Notes: generated by a model from the sequence alone, not told the origin. Positions 18,842 to 27,756 are shown, numbered from the stretch's first letter. The stretch is DNA of 64,000 nucleotides from Amycolatopsis antarctica (GCF_002262875.1 NZ_NKYE01000004.1:62001-126000); one strand, 5' to 3'. Made by a program: numbers and translations.

Positions 18842-19822
18842 TCAGGCGTTGCCGTCGAACAGGCTGGTGACCGAGCCGTCCTCGAACACCGCCTGGATCG
18901 CGCGGGCCAGCAGCGGCGCGATCGACAGCACGGTCATGTTCGGGAACCGCTTCTCCTCCGGGATCGGCAGCGTGTTGGTGAAGATGACCTCACGCGCCTT
19001 GCACGCCGACAGTCGCTCGGTGGCCGGGTCGGACAGGATGCCGTGGGTGGAGGCGATGACCACGTCGGACGCCCCCTCCTCGAGAAGCGCCTCGGTGGCC
19101 TTCACGATGGTGCCGCCGGTGTCGATCATGTCGTCGATCAGCACACAGAGCTGGCCGTTGACCTTGCCGACGACGCGGTTGGCGACAGCCTGGTTGGGCT
19201 TGTCCGGGTCGCGCGTCTTGTGGATGAACGCGATCGGCCGGTCACCGAGGCGCTGGGCCCACTTCTCCGCCAGGCGGACGCGGCCCGAGTCGGGGGAGAC
19301 GACGGTAATGTTGTCCGTGGAGTAGTTGTCCCGGATGTGGTCGGCGAGCACGTTCTGCGCGAGCAGGTGGTCCACCGGGCCGTCGAAGAAGCCCTGGATC
19401 TGCGCGGTGTGCAGGTCGACGGTCATGATCCGGTCGGCACCCGCGGTCTTGAACATGTCGGCGATCAGCCGGGCCGAGATCGGCTCGCGGCCCTTGTGCT
19501 TCTTGTCCTGCCGCGCGTACGGATAGAACGGCACGACCACGGTGATGCGCTTCGCGCTGGCGCGCTTGAGCGCGTCCACCATGATGAGCTGCTCCATGAT
19601 CCACTCGTTGATCGGAGCGGGGTGGCTCTGGATCACGAAGGCGTCGCAACCGCGTACGGACTCCTGGAACCGCACGAAGATCTCGCCGTTGGCGAAGTTG
19701 TGCGCGGTCTGCGGGGTGACCGTCACGTTGAGGTTCTTGGCGACCTCGTCAGCCAGCTCCGGGTGCGCGCGGCCGGAGAAGAGCATCAGGTTCTTCTTCG
19801 GCGTGCCTGACTTGGGGCTCAT
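18842..19822 (-). CDS. prs: Ribose-phosphate pyrophosphokinase
   Basis: 326 residues. It makes PRPP from ribose 5-phosphate and ATP for nucleotide, histidine and arabinan precursor synthesis. Motifs: FANGEIFVRFQESVRG, PFYPYARQDKKHKGREPIS (catalytic loop), the metal-binding TVDLHTAQIQGFF, and the PRPP-binding loop CVLIDDMIDTGGT. Only three bases follow the glmU stop, so glmU-prs is an operon, as in most actinobacteria. Confidence 0.97.
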   Translation of the reverse strand: MSPKSGTPKKNLMLFSGRAHPELADEVAKNLNVTVTPQTAHNFANGEIFVRFQESVRGCDAFVIQSHPAPINEWIMEQLIMVDALKRASAKRITVVVPFYPYARQDKKHKGREPISARLIADMFKTAGADRIMTVDLHTAQIQGFFDGPVDHLLAQNVLADHIRDNYSTDNITVVSPDSGRVRLAEKWAQRLGDRPIAFIHKTRDPDKPNQAVANRVVGKVNGQLCVLIDDMIDTGGTIVKATEALLEEGASDVVIASTHGILSDPATERLSACKAREVIFTNTLPIPEEKRFPNMTVLSIAPLLARAIQAVFEDGSVTSLFDGNA

Positions 19823-19825
19823 TGG

Positions 19826-21283
19826 TCACGACTCCTGAGTCGGTTCGTCCTGCTGCTGCGCGGCGAGGGCTGCCTCAGCCGCGGGGGTACCTGGCCTGCG
19901 CTTGGTGACCCAGTCCTCGATATTCCGTTGTGGCCCACCGGAAACGCCAAGGGCGCCCGGCGGCACGTTCCGTCGTACCACGGTTCCGGCGCCGGTGTAG
20001 GCGCCGTCGCCGATGGTCACCGGCGCGACGAACATGTTGTCCGAGCCGGTGCGCACGTGGGAACCGATCGTGGTGTGGTGCTTGGTGATCCCGTCGTAGT
20101 TCACGAAGACACTGGAGGCGCCGATGTTGCTCTGCTCGCCGATCGTCGCGTCGCCGACGTAGGTCAGGTGCGGGACCTTGGTTCCCGCGCCGATGTCCGC
20201 CTTCTTCGTCTCGACGAAGGTGCCGATCTTGCCGCCCGCGCCCAGCTTCGTGCCCGGGCGCAGGTAGGAGAAGGGGCCGATGGTCGCGTTCGCGCCGATC
20301 ACCGAGCCGGAGCCGTGCGTGCGCACGACGCTGGCCCCCGTTTCGATCGTCACGTCGGTGAGAGTGGAGTCCGGTCCGATCGTGACGTCCTCTGCGACGG
20401 AGGTCTCACCGCGGAGCTGCACGCCCGGCTCCAGCACCACGTCCCGCGCGAGCGTGACGCCCGCGTCGATCCAGGTGCTCGCCGGATCCGTCACCGTCAC
20501 ACCCTCGCGCTGCCAGCGCCGGACGATCCGCCGGTTCAGTTCCGCGCCGACCGTGGCGAGCTGCACCCGGTCGTTGATGCCCTCGGTCAGCCACGGGTCG
20601 TCGACCACGAGGGCGCCGACCCGCCTGCCGTCGCCGCGGGCGATGCCCAGCACGTCGGTCAGGTACAGCTCGCCCTGGGCGTTGTCGGTGGAGAGCCGGG
20701 AAAGGCCGTCGGTGAGGACGGCGGCGTCGAAGGCGTACACCCCGGAGTTGATCTCACGGATCGCGAGCTGCTCCGCGTCGGCGTCCTTCTGTTCGACGAT
20801 GCCGAGCACCTCGCCCGCCTCGTCGCGCAGGATGCGGCCGTAACCGGTGGAGTCCTCGACGACGGAGGTCAGCACCGTCGCCGCGTTACCGCCGCGCTCG
20901 TGCTCGGCGAGCAGCGCGGCCAGGGTGTCCGTGTCCAGCATCGGGACGTCGCCGTAGCTGACCAGCACCGTGCCGGAGACATCCGCCTCCAGTGCGCCGA
21001 GCGCGCAGCCGACCGCGTGCCCGGTTCCGTTCTGCGTTTCCTGCACGGCCGTCGAGACGGGCCGGTCCAGCGCCTTGCCGAGGTGCAGCAGGTGCTCCTC
21101 GACGGCCTCGCGGCCGTGGCCGACCACCACCACCAGGTTCGCCGGATCCAGGCCCGCGGCGGCCCGCACCGCGTGTTCCACCAACGGCCTGCCCGCGATC
21201 GGATGCAGCACCTTCGGCAGCTTCGAGCGCATCCGGGTGCCCTCGCCCGCGGCGAGGATCAACGTACTCAACTGGCCGGTCAC
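19826..21283 (-). CDS. glmU: Bifunctional UDP-N-acetylglucosamine pyrophosphorylase/GlcN-1-P acetyltransferase
   Basis: 485 residues. The N-terminal nucleotidyltransferase ([40 protein letters not shown]) is followed by a C-terminal left-handed beta-helix of hexapeptide repeats ([42 protein letters not shown]). It supplies UDP-GlcNAc for peptidoglycan. The start is GTG 21283 with TTGGAG five bases before it; the frame stays open to 21481, but that extension has no homology. A disordered Q/E-rich tail ends the protein. Confidence 0.95.
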   Translation of the reverse strand: MTGQLSTLILAAGEGTRMRSKLPKVLHPIAGRPLVEHAVRAAAGLDPANLVVVVGHGREAVEEHLLHLGKALDRPVSTAVQETQNGTGHAVGCALGALEADVSGTVLVSYGDVPMLDTDTLAALLAEHERGGNAATVLTSVVEDSTGYGRILRDEAGEVLGIVEQKDADAEQLAIREINSGVYAFDAAVLTDGLSRLSTDNAQGELYLTDVLGIARGDGRRVGALVVDDPWLTEGINDRVQLATVGAELNRRIVRRWQREGVTVTDPASTWIDAGVTLARDVVLEPGVQLRGETSVAEDVTIGPDSTLTDVTIETGASVVRTHGSGSVIGANATIGPFSYLRPGTKLGAGGKIGTFVETKKADIGAGTKVPHLTYVGDATIGEQSNIGASSVFVNYDGITKHHTTIGSHVRTGSDNMFVAPVTIGDGAYTGAGTVVRRNVPPGALGVSGGPQRNIEDWVTKRRPGTPAAEAALAAQQQDEPTQES

Positions 21284-21326
21284 GGCACTCCAAAATTCTC
21301 CATGCGGCTGGTACCGGGCCAGGATG

Positions 21327-23072
21327 CTACGTGTGGTCGCCGATGCCCCACGTGGGGTCGGTTGTGGCCGGCTCCTCGCCGGCGGCCTGCGGAGCGCCAC
21401 CGACCGGTGAAACCTGGTTCCCACCTCGGCGTTTGGCCTGGTACATGGCGGCGTCGGCGCGGGAGAGCACCTCGTCGGCACGTTCCTGCGGGCGGAGCGA
21501 GACGAGGCCCACCGACAAGGTCACACCGTGCGAGAGGTGGTGCGGCAGCGCGGCCACCGCACTGACCGACCGGCCGAGCGCCTGGGTGGCCGCGGACACC
21601 GGCGCTCCCGGCAGCAGCACCACGAACTCGTCGCCGCCGTACCGGGCGACGATGTCGTCCCCGCGCAGCGTGTCGCGCAGCGTGCTGGCGACCACGCGCA
21701 GCACGTCGTCCCCGTCCGCGTGCGAGTGCAGGTCGTTGACGCCCTTGAAGCCGTCGAGGTCGATCAGCGCGACCGCCAGCGGCTGGGCGCCCGTCGAGGT
21801 GGCCAGGGTGCGCAGCCGCTCGTCCAGGGCGCGCCGGTTCGGCAGGCCGGTGAGTGGATCGTGCAGGGCTTGTTTGGTGATCGCGCCGTGCTCGGCGGAG
21901 AGCCGGGCGTGCTCGCGCCGGGTGTGCAGCGAGGCGATCTGCGACTCGCGCAATGCCCACAGCTCGTTCTCCAGCGTGCTCGCGTAACTGGCGAGCAGGC
22001 CGTTCGGGCACTTCGGTGGCGGGTCGGGCGGCATGCCGGCGCCGTTGGCCAGCCGGGCGAGCTCGCGCACCAGGATCAGCCGCATCGCGGGCTGGGCGTG
22101 TTCCTCGGGCCGGGTCTGCTGGATCCGCAGCAGCACGTCGATCGCCTCGTCGTCGCGTCCCTCCCGGCTCAGGCACCGGGCGAGCGCGATGGCGACCAGG
22201 ATCTGGCTCGGCGGGAAACCCGGCTCGTCCTGCAGGGGCACCAGCCGTTCGATGTGCACGCCACCCGGAGCGGCGAGCGCGAGCGCGGCCGCCAGCAGGC
22301 CCACCTGGTCGACGGCGGGCACCCCGGCCCGGCGCGGGAACAGCGATTCGGTGAAGGGGGCCTCGACGGCGATGGCCATCGAGGCGGCGGTGCGGAACTT
22401 CTCCGCCGCGGTCTCGTACTCCCCGGCCCGTTCCAGGCGCAGGCCCCAGGCGAGCATCATCTTGATCCGGTTGAGTAGCTGCAGGGTGATCTCGTGCGGC
22501 CCGGCGCTGTCCCGGATCGCCTGGTGCGCTCGGGTGATGACCTCCTCGGCCGCCTCGTAGAGGCCGAGCTGGTGCAGCACCACCCAGCAGTCGACCAGCG
22601 TCGCCGAGAGCAGCTTGCTGCGGTTGCGCAGTCCGCCCATCTGCGTGTCCGGCGCCGAGGCCGCGTCGTCCAGGATGGCCAGCGCCCCGGCGATCTCGGT
22701 GAGGGCCGCGTCCTCCTGGCCCGCCAGCACCATCCGCCGGCCGCGCAGCGCGTGCGCGTCCGCGCGCAGGATGAGCAGGCCGTGCCTGCGGGTGTGCGCG
22801 AGGAGCTCGTCGAGCAGGGGTTCGGCCTCGGCCGCGTATCCGCTGACGACCAGTTTGGCCAGCCCGGCGTAGCGCAGGAGCTGGGCAACCAGGAAGGGTT
22901 CGCCGCGGCGCTGGGACTCGGTGAGCAGTTCGTCGACGCGGTCCAGGAGGTCGAGCTGTTCCGCCCGGGACGTCCGCTGGATCGCGGCCATCAGCTCGCG
23001 CGCGCGCCCCATCAGCCAGGTGTCCGACATCTCCACGAGCATCGGCCTGCTGGGCTCCCTCGGCTCCATCAC
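21327..23072 (-). CDS. GGDEF diguanylate cyclase with long helical (TPR-like) N-terminus
   Basis: 581 residues. The C-terminal domain (about 405-560) has a canonical active site YGGDEF, the preceding [12 protein letters not shown] and [14 protein letters not shown] motifs, and so should make cyclic di-GMP. The first 400 residues are alpha-helical with TPR-like repeats (for example [35 protein letters not shown]) and contain no membrane segment, PAS, GAF or EAL domain. No inhibitory RxxD is obvious just before GGDEF. The start is uncertain (GTG 23072 or the adjacent ATG 23069). It sits between tRNA-Gln and glmU, which are neighbours in many actinomycetes, so it looks inserted. Confidence 0.85.
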   Translation of the reverse strand: MMEPREPSRPMLVEMSDTWLMGRARELMAAIQRTSRAEQLDLLDRVDELLTESQRRGEPFLVAQLLRYAGLAKLVVSGYAAEAEPLLDELLAHTRRHGLLILRADAHALRGRRMVLAGQEDAALTEIAGALAILDDAASAPDTQMGGLRNRSKLLSATLVDCWVVLHQLGLYEAAEEVITRAHQAIRDSAGPHEITLQLLNRIKMMLAWGLRLERAGEYETAAEKFRTAASMAIAVEAPFTESLFPRRAGVPAVDQVGLLAAALALAAPGGVHIERLVPLQDEPGFPPSQILVAIALARCLSREGRDDEAIDVLLRIQQTRPEEHAQPAMRLILVRELARLANGAGMPPDPPPKCPNGLLASYASTLENELWALRESQIASLHTRREHARLSAEHGAITKQALHDPLTGLPNRRALDERLRTLATSTGAQPLAVALIDLDGFKGVNDLHSHADGDDVLRVVASTLRDTLRGDDIVARYGGDEFVVLLPGAPVSAATQALGRSVSAVAALPHHLSHGVTLSVGLVSLRPQERADEVLSRADAAMYQAKRRGGNQVSPVGGAPQAAGEEPATTDPTWGIGDHT

Positions 23073-23118
23073 CTCGTCGCGCAGTGGCTTTCCGTCCTCT
23101 CGGCCCTGGTCGCACGCG

Positions 23119-23190
23119 CTCCGCCGCCAGGGTTCGAACCTGAACTGTCAGAACCAAAATCTGAAGTGCTGCCAATTACACTACGGCGGA
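23119..23190 (-). tRNA. tRNA-Gln (anticodon UUG)
   Basis: Full cloverleaf on the reverse strand. The acceptor arms TCCGCCG and CGGCGGA pair, the anticodon loop reads ATTTTGG with TTG in the centre, and the T arm is AGGTTCGAACCCT-like. The discriminator is G and CCA is not encoded. A TATCCT -10 lies at 23203-23208 on the same strand. Confidence 0.93.
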
Positions 23191-23372
23191 TCGTGCCTGG
23201 TCAGGATAGCCACACCCGAGGATCGGCAGCGCGGCTACCCGGATCGTGCGCTCGTCGATCCTGCCACGCCGGTGTGACCTGGCGTGGAGCGGTCCCGGCA
23301 CGACCAAGCCGGGCCCTCGGGTGCGACGAATCCCTCCCTGATGGACCTCCACACGCCGCGAAACCTCCTGTA

Positions 23373-23395
23373 CCGTAACTTACGGCAACGTAGGT
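23373..23395. promoter_or_regulatory. Operator palindromes before the desaturase
   Basis: CCGTAACTTACGG (23373-23385) is a perfect 13-bp palindrome. It overlaps ACTTACG (23378-23384), GCAA, CGTAGGT (23389-23395), an inverted repeat with one mismatch. They lie 45-65 bases before the desaturase start, in promoter position. A TetR-family gene follows the desaturase and could be the cognate repressor. Confidence 0.5.
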
Positions 23396-23438
23396 AAGGC
23401 GACCCTTCGTAGGTCCCGTACGGAAGAAGTGAACGCCC

Positions 23439-24404
23439 GTGACCGCAACACTCGACCGTTCCCCGGCCTCCGGAGAGCCGCCGTCCGCGAAGGGCCCCAA
23501 GCCCGTCCTCGTCGGGAAGCGCTCGATGGGGATCCAGATCTCCGTGTACGCGGGCGTCATCGCTCCGCTGCTGGCCCTGCTGGTGGCCGTCCCGTTCGCC
23601 TGGGGATGGGGGCTCACCTGGATCGACGTCGGCCTGTTCGTGGCGTTCTACGCCTTCTCCGGGCTCGGCATCACCGTCGCCTTCCACCGCTACTTCACGC
23701 ACGGCTCGTTCAAGGCGAAGCCGTGGCTGCGGGTGCTACTGGCGATCGCGGGCAGCATGGCCGTGCAGGGGCCGGTGATCACCTGGGTCGCCGACCACCG
23801 CAGGCACCACGCCTTCTCCGACCGCGAGGGCGACCCGCACTCGCCGTGGGCGTTCGGCAACACCCCACTGGCGGTCGCCAAGGGATTCTGGCACTCGCAC
23901 ATGGGCTGGCTGTTCGAACGCGACCAGAGCAACGCCGAGCGGTTCGCCCCGGATCTGTTGCGCGACAAGGCGATCGTCAGCGTCAACAAGAACTTCGGCT
24001 GGCTCACCCTTGCCACGCTCCTGCTGCCCGCGATCCTCGGCGGCCTGATCTCCTGGTCGCTCTGGGGCGCGGTGACGGCGTTCTTCTGGGCAGGTCTGGT
24101 GCGCGTCTGCGTGCTGCACCACGTCACCTGGTCGGTCAACTCGATCTGCCACATGATCGGCGAGCGCCCGTTCGCGGCCCGCGACAAGTCGGCGAACTTC
24201 TGGCCGCTGGCGATCTTCTCCTTCGGCGAGTCCTGGCACAACCTGCACCACGCCGACCCCACGTCGGCGCGGCACGGCGTGCAGCGCGGTCAGATCGACA
24301 TTTCCGCGCGGATGATCTGGATGTTCGAGAAGTTCGGCTGGGCGCACAGCGTCCGCTGGCCGACACCGCAGCGGCTCGACCGACTGGCAGTCGAGTCGAA
24401 GTAG
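23439..24404 (+). CDS. Membrane acyl-CoA delta-9 fatty acid desaturase
   Basis: 321 residues with the three histidine boxes of stearoyl-CoA desaturases: HRYFTH, HRRHH and HNLHH. Four hydrophobic segments flank them (about 38-60, 62-80, 95-115, 190-225). It is a di-iron enzyme that introduces a double bond into saturated acyl chains, resembling mycobacterial DesA3. GTG start with GGAAGAA upstream. A strong terminator follows, then a TetR gene. No reductase partner is adjacent. Confidence 0.92.
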   Translation: MTATLDRSPASGEPPSAKGPKPVLVGKRSMGIQISVYAGVIAPLLALLVAVPFAWGWGLTWIDVGLFVAFYAFSGLGITVAFHRYFTHGSFKAKPWLRVLLAIAGSMAVQGPVITWVADHRRHHAFSDREGDPHSPWAFGNTPLAVAKGFWHSHMGWLFERDQSNAERFAPDLLRDKAIVSVNKNFGWLTLATLLLPAILGGLISWSLWGAVTAFFWAGLVRVCVLHHVTWSVNSICHMIGERPFAARDKSANFWPLAIFSFGESWHNLHHADPTSARHGVQRGQIDISARMIWMFEKFGWAHSVRWPTPQRLDRLAVESK

Positions 24405-24421
24405 CACCTCCAACGGTCTTT

Positions 24422-24458
24422 CGCGGGGGCGTGGCGGAATTTCCGCCACGCCCCCGCG
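24422..24458 (+). terminator. Strong terminator after the desaturase
   Basis: CGCGGGGGCGTGGCGGAA (24422-24439) is perfectly complementary to 24441-24458: 18 potential pairs around a single T, about 15 realistically paired. Confidence 0.8.
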
Positions 24459-24512
24459 TCCGTTCGGGTCCGTCCGGCGGCGTTGCCCGGTACCCCCGGG
24501 AGGGGGAGCGGC

Positions 24513-24518
24513 TAGGCT
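24513..24518 (+). promoter_or_regulatory. Leaderless -10 for the TetR gene
   Basis: TAGGCT, six bases, then GTG 24525. Confidence 0.5.
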
Positions 24519-24524
24519 GCGGAC

Positions 24525-25202
24525 GTGGCGGCGAGAAGGCGAGCGAAGCGCGACCCGGCGGCAGGCACCGTCGGCGCCCGGCCCGCCGCCGCCGTGCCCC
24601 GCGTGCGGATGACCGGCACGGAGCGCAGGCAGCAACTGCTGGACGTGGCGCGGGAGTTGTTCGCGGAGAAGGGTTTCGAGGGCGCGTCGGTCGAGGAGAT
24701 CGCGCACCGGGCGAAGGTGTCGAAGCCGGTCGTCTACGAGCATTTCGGTGGCAAGGAAGGGATCTACGCGGTCGTGGTCGACCGGGAGACCCAGTTGCTG
24801 CTCGACCACATGGTCTCCACGCTGCACGGCGGGCACCCCAGGGTGATGCTCGAACAGGCCGCCGTCGCGCTGCTCAGCTACGTCGAGGAGTCGCACGACG
24901 GGTTCCGCATCCTCGTCCGCGACTCGCCGGTCGCCAGTTCGACCGGCACCTTCTCCACCTTGCTCAACGACATCGCCAGTCAGGTCGAGCACATCCTCGG
25001 CCAGCAGTTCGCCGCCCGCGGTTACGACGAGAAGCTGTCGGCGCTCTACGCCCAGGCGCTCGTCGGCATGGTCGCGCTGACCGGTCAGTGGTGGCTGGAC
25101 GCCCGCAAGCCCAAGCGCGACGAGGTCGCCGCGCACCTGGTCAACCTCGCCTGGAACGGCCTTTCCCACCTCGACCACAAGCCCCGCCTCACCCCGACCT
25201 GA
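24525..25202 (+). CDS. TetR-family transcriptional regulator
   Basis: 225 residues with an N-terminal TetR DNA-binding domain: RRQQLLDVARELFAEKGFEG, then VEEIAHRAKVSKPVVYEHFGGKEG (about residues 33-80). The ligand domain is unassigned. A basic, disordered 28-residue stretch precedes the domain. Leaderless GTG 24525. It corresponds in position to Rv1019 of M. tuberculosis. The desaturase with its palindromic operator just upstream is a plausible target, an inference from position only. The first palindrome cluster begins 38 bases after its stop. Confidence 0.88.
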   Translation: MAARRRAKRDPAAGTVGARPAAAVPRVRMTGTERRQQLLDVARELFAEKGFEGASVEEIAHRAKVSKPVVYEHFGGKEGIYAVVVDRETQLLLDHMVSTLHGGHPRVMLEQAAVALLSYVEESHDGFRILVRDSPVASSTGTFSTLLNDIASQVEHILGQQFAARGYDEKLSALYAQALVGMVALTGQWWLDARKPKRDEVAAHLVNLAWNGLSHLDHKPRLTPT

Positions 25203-25240
25203 TCCCACGCCCGTCGGCCCGCACGGCGGCACCCCCAGAC

Positions 25241-25328
25241 CGCAATATGTCGACGTATTGCGCTGCAGCCGACCGCAATACGTCGACATATTGCGGTCCC
25301 GATCTCCGCAATTCGTCGACATATTGCG
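25241..25328. repeat. Palindrome cluster A (three units, 33-bp period)
   Basis: Three 22-bp imperfect palindromes centred on GTCGAC at 25241-25262, 25274-25295 and 25307-25328, with 11-base spacers of unrelated sequence. Arms are CGCAAT(A/T)(T/C)GTC and GAC(G/A)TATTGCG. The cluster lies between the convergent stops of the TetR gene (38 bases away) and the DUF559 gene (one base away), so it could act as a bidirectional transcription end. Confidence 0.95.
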
Positions 25329-25329
25329 G

Positions 25330-26226
25330 TCAGGTGCTGGACGCGAGCGCCGCTCGCACAGCCGCCACGATCGCGCCCGGGTCGCCGGACAGCTCATCGT
25401 TGGTGACGACGACGAAGCGCCACCCCGCTGCTCGCATACGCCGGCGCCGGTACTGATCCTTCGCCGTCTGCTCCGGTGACTCGTGCCATCTGCCGTCGTA
25501 CTCCACGGCCAGCTTGTGCTTGGGAAACGCAAGGTCGAGGCGCCCGAGGAAGTTGTGGTTCCGGTCGTAGACGTTCCACTGGACCTCGGGATGCAGGTCG
25601 TGCAACCGAAGCCACACACGCAGCTCCGATTCGCGGATCGACTCCGCCCGCTGATCGGCGTGCGACAGCGCTACACGGGCGCGGACGATGCCGCGATCGC
25701 GGCGATGACGCAGGACCGAGTCGACGTCCTCGACACGGACGAACTCGTGACCCAGCAGCGTGTCGAGTTGTCCCACCGTGCGTGGCAATGATCGCCGTAG
25801 CTTTCGGTTGCACAGCAGATCGAGGGTCATCCGCAGGGGCGTGGCCAGTTGTATTTCATGCCACGGCACGCCGTCCGCCGGACCGAGCGTGGTCCGGGTG
25901 ATGTGCATGCCGCGTTTCGCGGTGAACCTGCTGTCCTCGGGTACGACGAACTCGACCGGGTCGTGGGTGGCGGCGAAGTCGAAGCCGTAGACGGCCGCGG
26001 CGGAGGCACCGGTCAGCGTCGCCGTTTCCGGTGCCAGCCAGGCCGCGCCCGCGCAGCGAATCTTGTGTGTGAGTGTGCGCCATGACTCGACGTACACGTC
26101 GTGGAAAAGCTGGGTGTAGAGCGGCGACCGTAGCCGATGTCTGGTCAGGAAGCCTTCTCCGAGCGCGTGCGAGCCGCGGAAAGTGCCGTGGGTCGACGTG
26201 AATGACGAAAGCGTGTCTGTGGTCAT
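25330..26226 (-). CDS. AbiEi-like/DUF559 endonuclease-fold protein
   Basis: 298 residues. The N-terminal half resembles the AbiEi-type winged-helix and following domain of actinobacterial type IV antitoxin-like proteins (LTGASAAAVYGF, VEFVVPEDSRF). The C-terminal half is a DUF559 / PD-(D/E)XK-like fold: LGRLDLAFPKHKLAVEYDG, then QTAKDQYRRRRMRAAGWRFVVVTNDEL, with D, E and later K candidates for the active site. These proteins occur in many copies per actinomycete genome without a fixed toxin partner, and none is next to it here. The start is set at ATG 26226; the frame opens further upstream through palindrome cluster B, which is not credible coding. Palindrome clusters lie on both sides. Confidence 0.75.
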   Translation of the reverse strand: MTTDTLSSFTSTHGTFRGSHALGEGFLTRHRLRSPLYTQLFHDVYVESWRTLTHKIRCAGAAWLAPETATLTGASAAAVYGFDFAATHDPVEFVVPEDSRFTAKRGMHITRTTLGPADGVPWHEIQLATPLRMTLDLLCNRKLRRSLPRTVGQLDTLLGHEFVRVEDVDSVLRHRRDRGIVRARVALSHADQRAESIRESELRVWLRLHDLHPEVQWNVYDRNHNFLGRLDLAFPKHKLAVEYDGRWHESPEQTAKDQYRRRRMRAAGWRFVVVTNDELSGDPGAIVAAVRAALASST

Positions 26227-26287
26227 CCCGCAACGGTGTGCTTCGCGGCCGACAGAACACCGCGTCCCGCCGGTACGTGCCCCCAGG

Positions 26288-26314
26288 TTGTCCACATCCC
26301 CCCGGTTGTCCACA
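26288..26314. promoter_or_regulatory. Two DnaA boxes
   Basis: TTGTCCACA occurs twice (26288-26296 and 26306-26314), same orientation, 18 bases apart. It equals the actinobacterial consensus DnaA box. No dnaA, dnaN or AT-rich unwinding element is nearby, so this is not a recognisable oriC. Confidence 0.55.
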
Positions 26315-26320
26315 GGTCGC

Positions 26321-26408
26321 CGCAATACGTCGACGAATTGCGCTTGGGCAGCCCGCAATACGTCGACATATTGCGATCCGGGGCTTCGCAATATGTCGAC
26401 GTATTGCG
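26321..26408. repeat. Palindrome cluster B (three units, 33-bp period)
   Basis: Units at 26321-26342, 26354-26375 and 26387-26408, spacers of 11 bases. The last unit ends three bases from the stop codon of the reverse-strand MarR gene. The DUF559 gene starts 95 bases beyond the other end, with the DnaA boxes between. Confidence 0.95.
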
Positions 26409-26411
26409 GGG

Positions 26412-26951
26412 TCAGGGCGTGTGGTCGGCTCGGGCGGAGAGGTCGGCGAGCAGGATGCGCAGGAGATCGGACAGCTGCTCGCTCTGCTCGGGGGCCAGGC
26501 TCGCCAGCAGCGTCTCCTCGTGCGTGAGCAGCTCGTCCACGGTCCGTTCGATCAGTGCGTGCCCCGTGTCGGTGAGCTCGACGAGCACGCCCCGCCCGTC
26601 GTCGGCGGAACGGGCCCGCCGCACCAGGCCGTCCCGCTCCGCTCGGGCGACGCGCTGCGAGATCGCGCCGGGGCTGACCAGGCCGCGCCTGGCCAGCTCG
26701 CCGGCGGGCACCCGGTAGGGCGGGCCCGCCCGGCGCAGGGTGCTCAGCAGGTCGCGGGTCGCCGCGTCCATGCCGAGCCGCAGCATCGTCTCGCGCCGGT
26801 CCTCATCGAGCAGTTTCGCGATGCGCCAGATGCGCGTGATGACACCGATCGACGACACCGGTGTGCCGGGACGCTCCCGTATCCAGGCGTCCTGAATGGC
26901 GTCGACGACGTCGGTTGACGCTGTTTCGGATTCGTGAGTACGCTCGGCCAC
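26412..26951 (-). CDS. MarR-family transcriptional regulator
   Basis: 179 residues. Winged-helix core: RDLLSTLRRAGPPYRVPAGEL, VSPGAISQRVARAERDGLVRR, and the wing SADDGRGVLVELTDTG. The N-terminus carries a helix (WIRERPGTP) for dimerisation. GTG 26951 has no ribosome binding site; TAAAGT (26958-26963, reverse) ends six bases upstream, indicating a leaderless mRNA. It is divergent from an SDR gene that it probably controls. Confidence 0.87.
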   Translation of the reverse strand: MAERTHESETASTDVVDAIQDAWIRERPGTPVSSIGVITRIWRIAKLLDEDRRETMLRLGMDAATRDLLSTLRRAGPPYRVPAGELARRGLVSPGAISQRVARAERDGLVRRARSADDGRGVLVELTDTGHALIERTVDELLTHEETLLASLAPEQSEQLSDLLRILLADLSARADHTP

Positions 26952-26957
26952 AGAGGT

Positions 26958-26973
26958 ACTTTAGCAGTAAAAG
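26958..26973. promoter_or_regulatory. Candidate MarR operator
   Basis: CTTTA, GCAG, TAAAAG (26959-26973) is an inverted repeat with one unpaired base. It covers the -10 of the MarR gene and lies between the divergent MarR and SDR genes. Confidence 0.4.
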
Positions 26974-27024
26974 ACTGCCGGGAGAAGAACGCTCGGGAGA
27001 AGGTCAACGGTAAAGGACGAAGTG

Positions 27025-27756
27025 ATGGGCAACGGGAGAAACGTCGTCGTGACCGGCGGCGGCACCGGCATCGGTTACGCGGTCGCGGCCAGGTTCGCGC
27101 GGGACGGCGACACGGTGACGATCACCGGACGCCGCGAGGACGTGCTCGCCGAAGCGGGCACCCTTCTCGGCGCGATCCCGGTGCCGTTCGACGCGGCCGA
27201 TCCCGCGGCCGTCCGCGCCGCGCTGCCCTCACTGCCGGAGCGGGTGGACGTGCTGGTGAACAACGCGGGCGGGAACACCGACATCGGCGCCGACGCCCCC
27301 GCCGACGGCGACCTGGACGCCCTCGCGGCCGGCTGGCGGGCCAACCTCGACGCCAACCTGCTCAGCGCCGTCCTGGTCACGGCCGCGCTGCGCGATCGGC
27401 TGACCGACGATGCGCGTGTGGTGAACATCGGCTCCATCGCCGCCCGCGCCGGCGCCGGTTCCTACGGTGCGGCGAAGGCGGCCATGGAGGCGTGGAACAC
27501 GCAGCTGGCGAGCGACCTCGGACCACGCGGAATCACCGCGAACGTCGTATCGCCGGGCCTCGTCGTGGACACCGAGTTCTTCCGTGGGCAGCTATCCGCC
27601 GAGCGGAGGCGGCTGCTGGAGGCGGCGGCCCTGACCGGGCGTGCGGGGACCCCGGACGACATCGCCGCCACCGTCGCGTTTCTGGCGAGTCAGGGCGCCG
27701 GCCACGTCACCGGGCAGGTGCTGCACGTCAACGGCGGTGCCCACCGCGGCCTCTGA
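27025..27756 (+). CDS. Short-chain dehydrogenase/reductase
   Basis: 243 residues, classical SDR. Cofactor motif VTGGGTGIGYAVA, NNAG, and the catalytic Ser (NIGS), Tyr and Lys (GSYGAAKAAM) are present. It ends GHVTGQVLHVNGGAHRGL. The arginine in TGRRED suggests NADP(H) preference. The substrate is unknown. ATG 27025 is preferred over the adjacent GTG 27022 because AAGGA lies eight bases upstream. It probably responds to the divergent MarR regulator. Its stop lies three bases from the stop of the convergent dehydrogenase gene. Confidence 0.88.
   Translation: MGNGRNVVVTGGGTGIGYAVAARFARDGDTVTITGRREDVLAEAGTLLGAIPVPFDAADPAAVRAALPSLPERVDVLVNNAGGNTDIGADAPADGDLDALAAGWRANLDANLLSAVLVTAALRDRLTDDARVVNIGSIAARAGAGSYGAAKAAMEAWNTQLASDLGPRGITANVVSPGLVVDTEFFRGQLSAERRRLLEAAALTGRAGTPDDIAATVAFLASQGAGHVTGQVLHVNGGAHRGL

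Noticed and set aside
25241-25328. Translated repeat peptides (STYC- or YVDIL-type) in the palindrome clusters
   Set aside because: The 33-bp period keeps frame in all six frames, so repeats appear in any translation. There is no start with a ribosome binding site, and clusters are intergenic.
26288-26314. Chromosomal origin at the DnaA boxes
   Set aside because: Only two boxes, no AT-rich unwinding region and no dnaA, dnaN or recF nearby.
26227-26391. Upstream extension of the DUF559 protein to 26391
   Set aside because: It would translate palindrome cluster B and the DnaA boxes. The family start is near ATG 26226.
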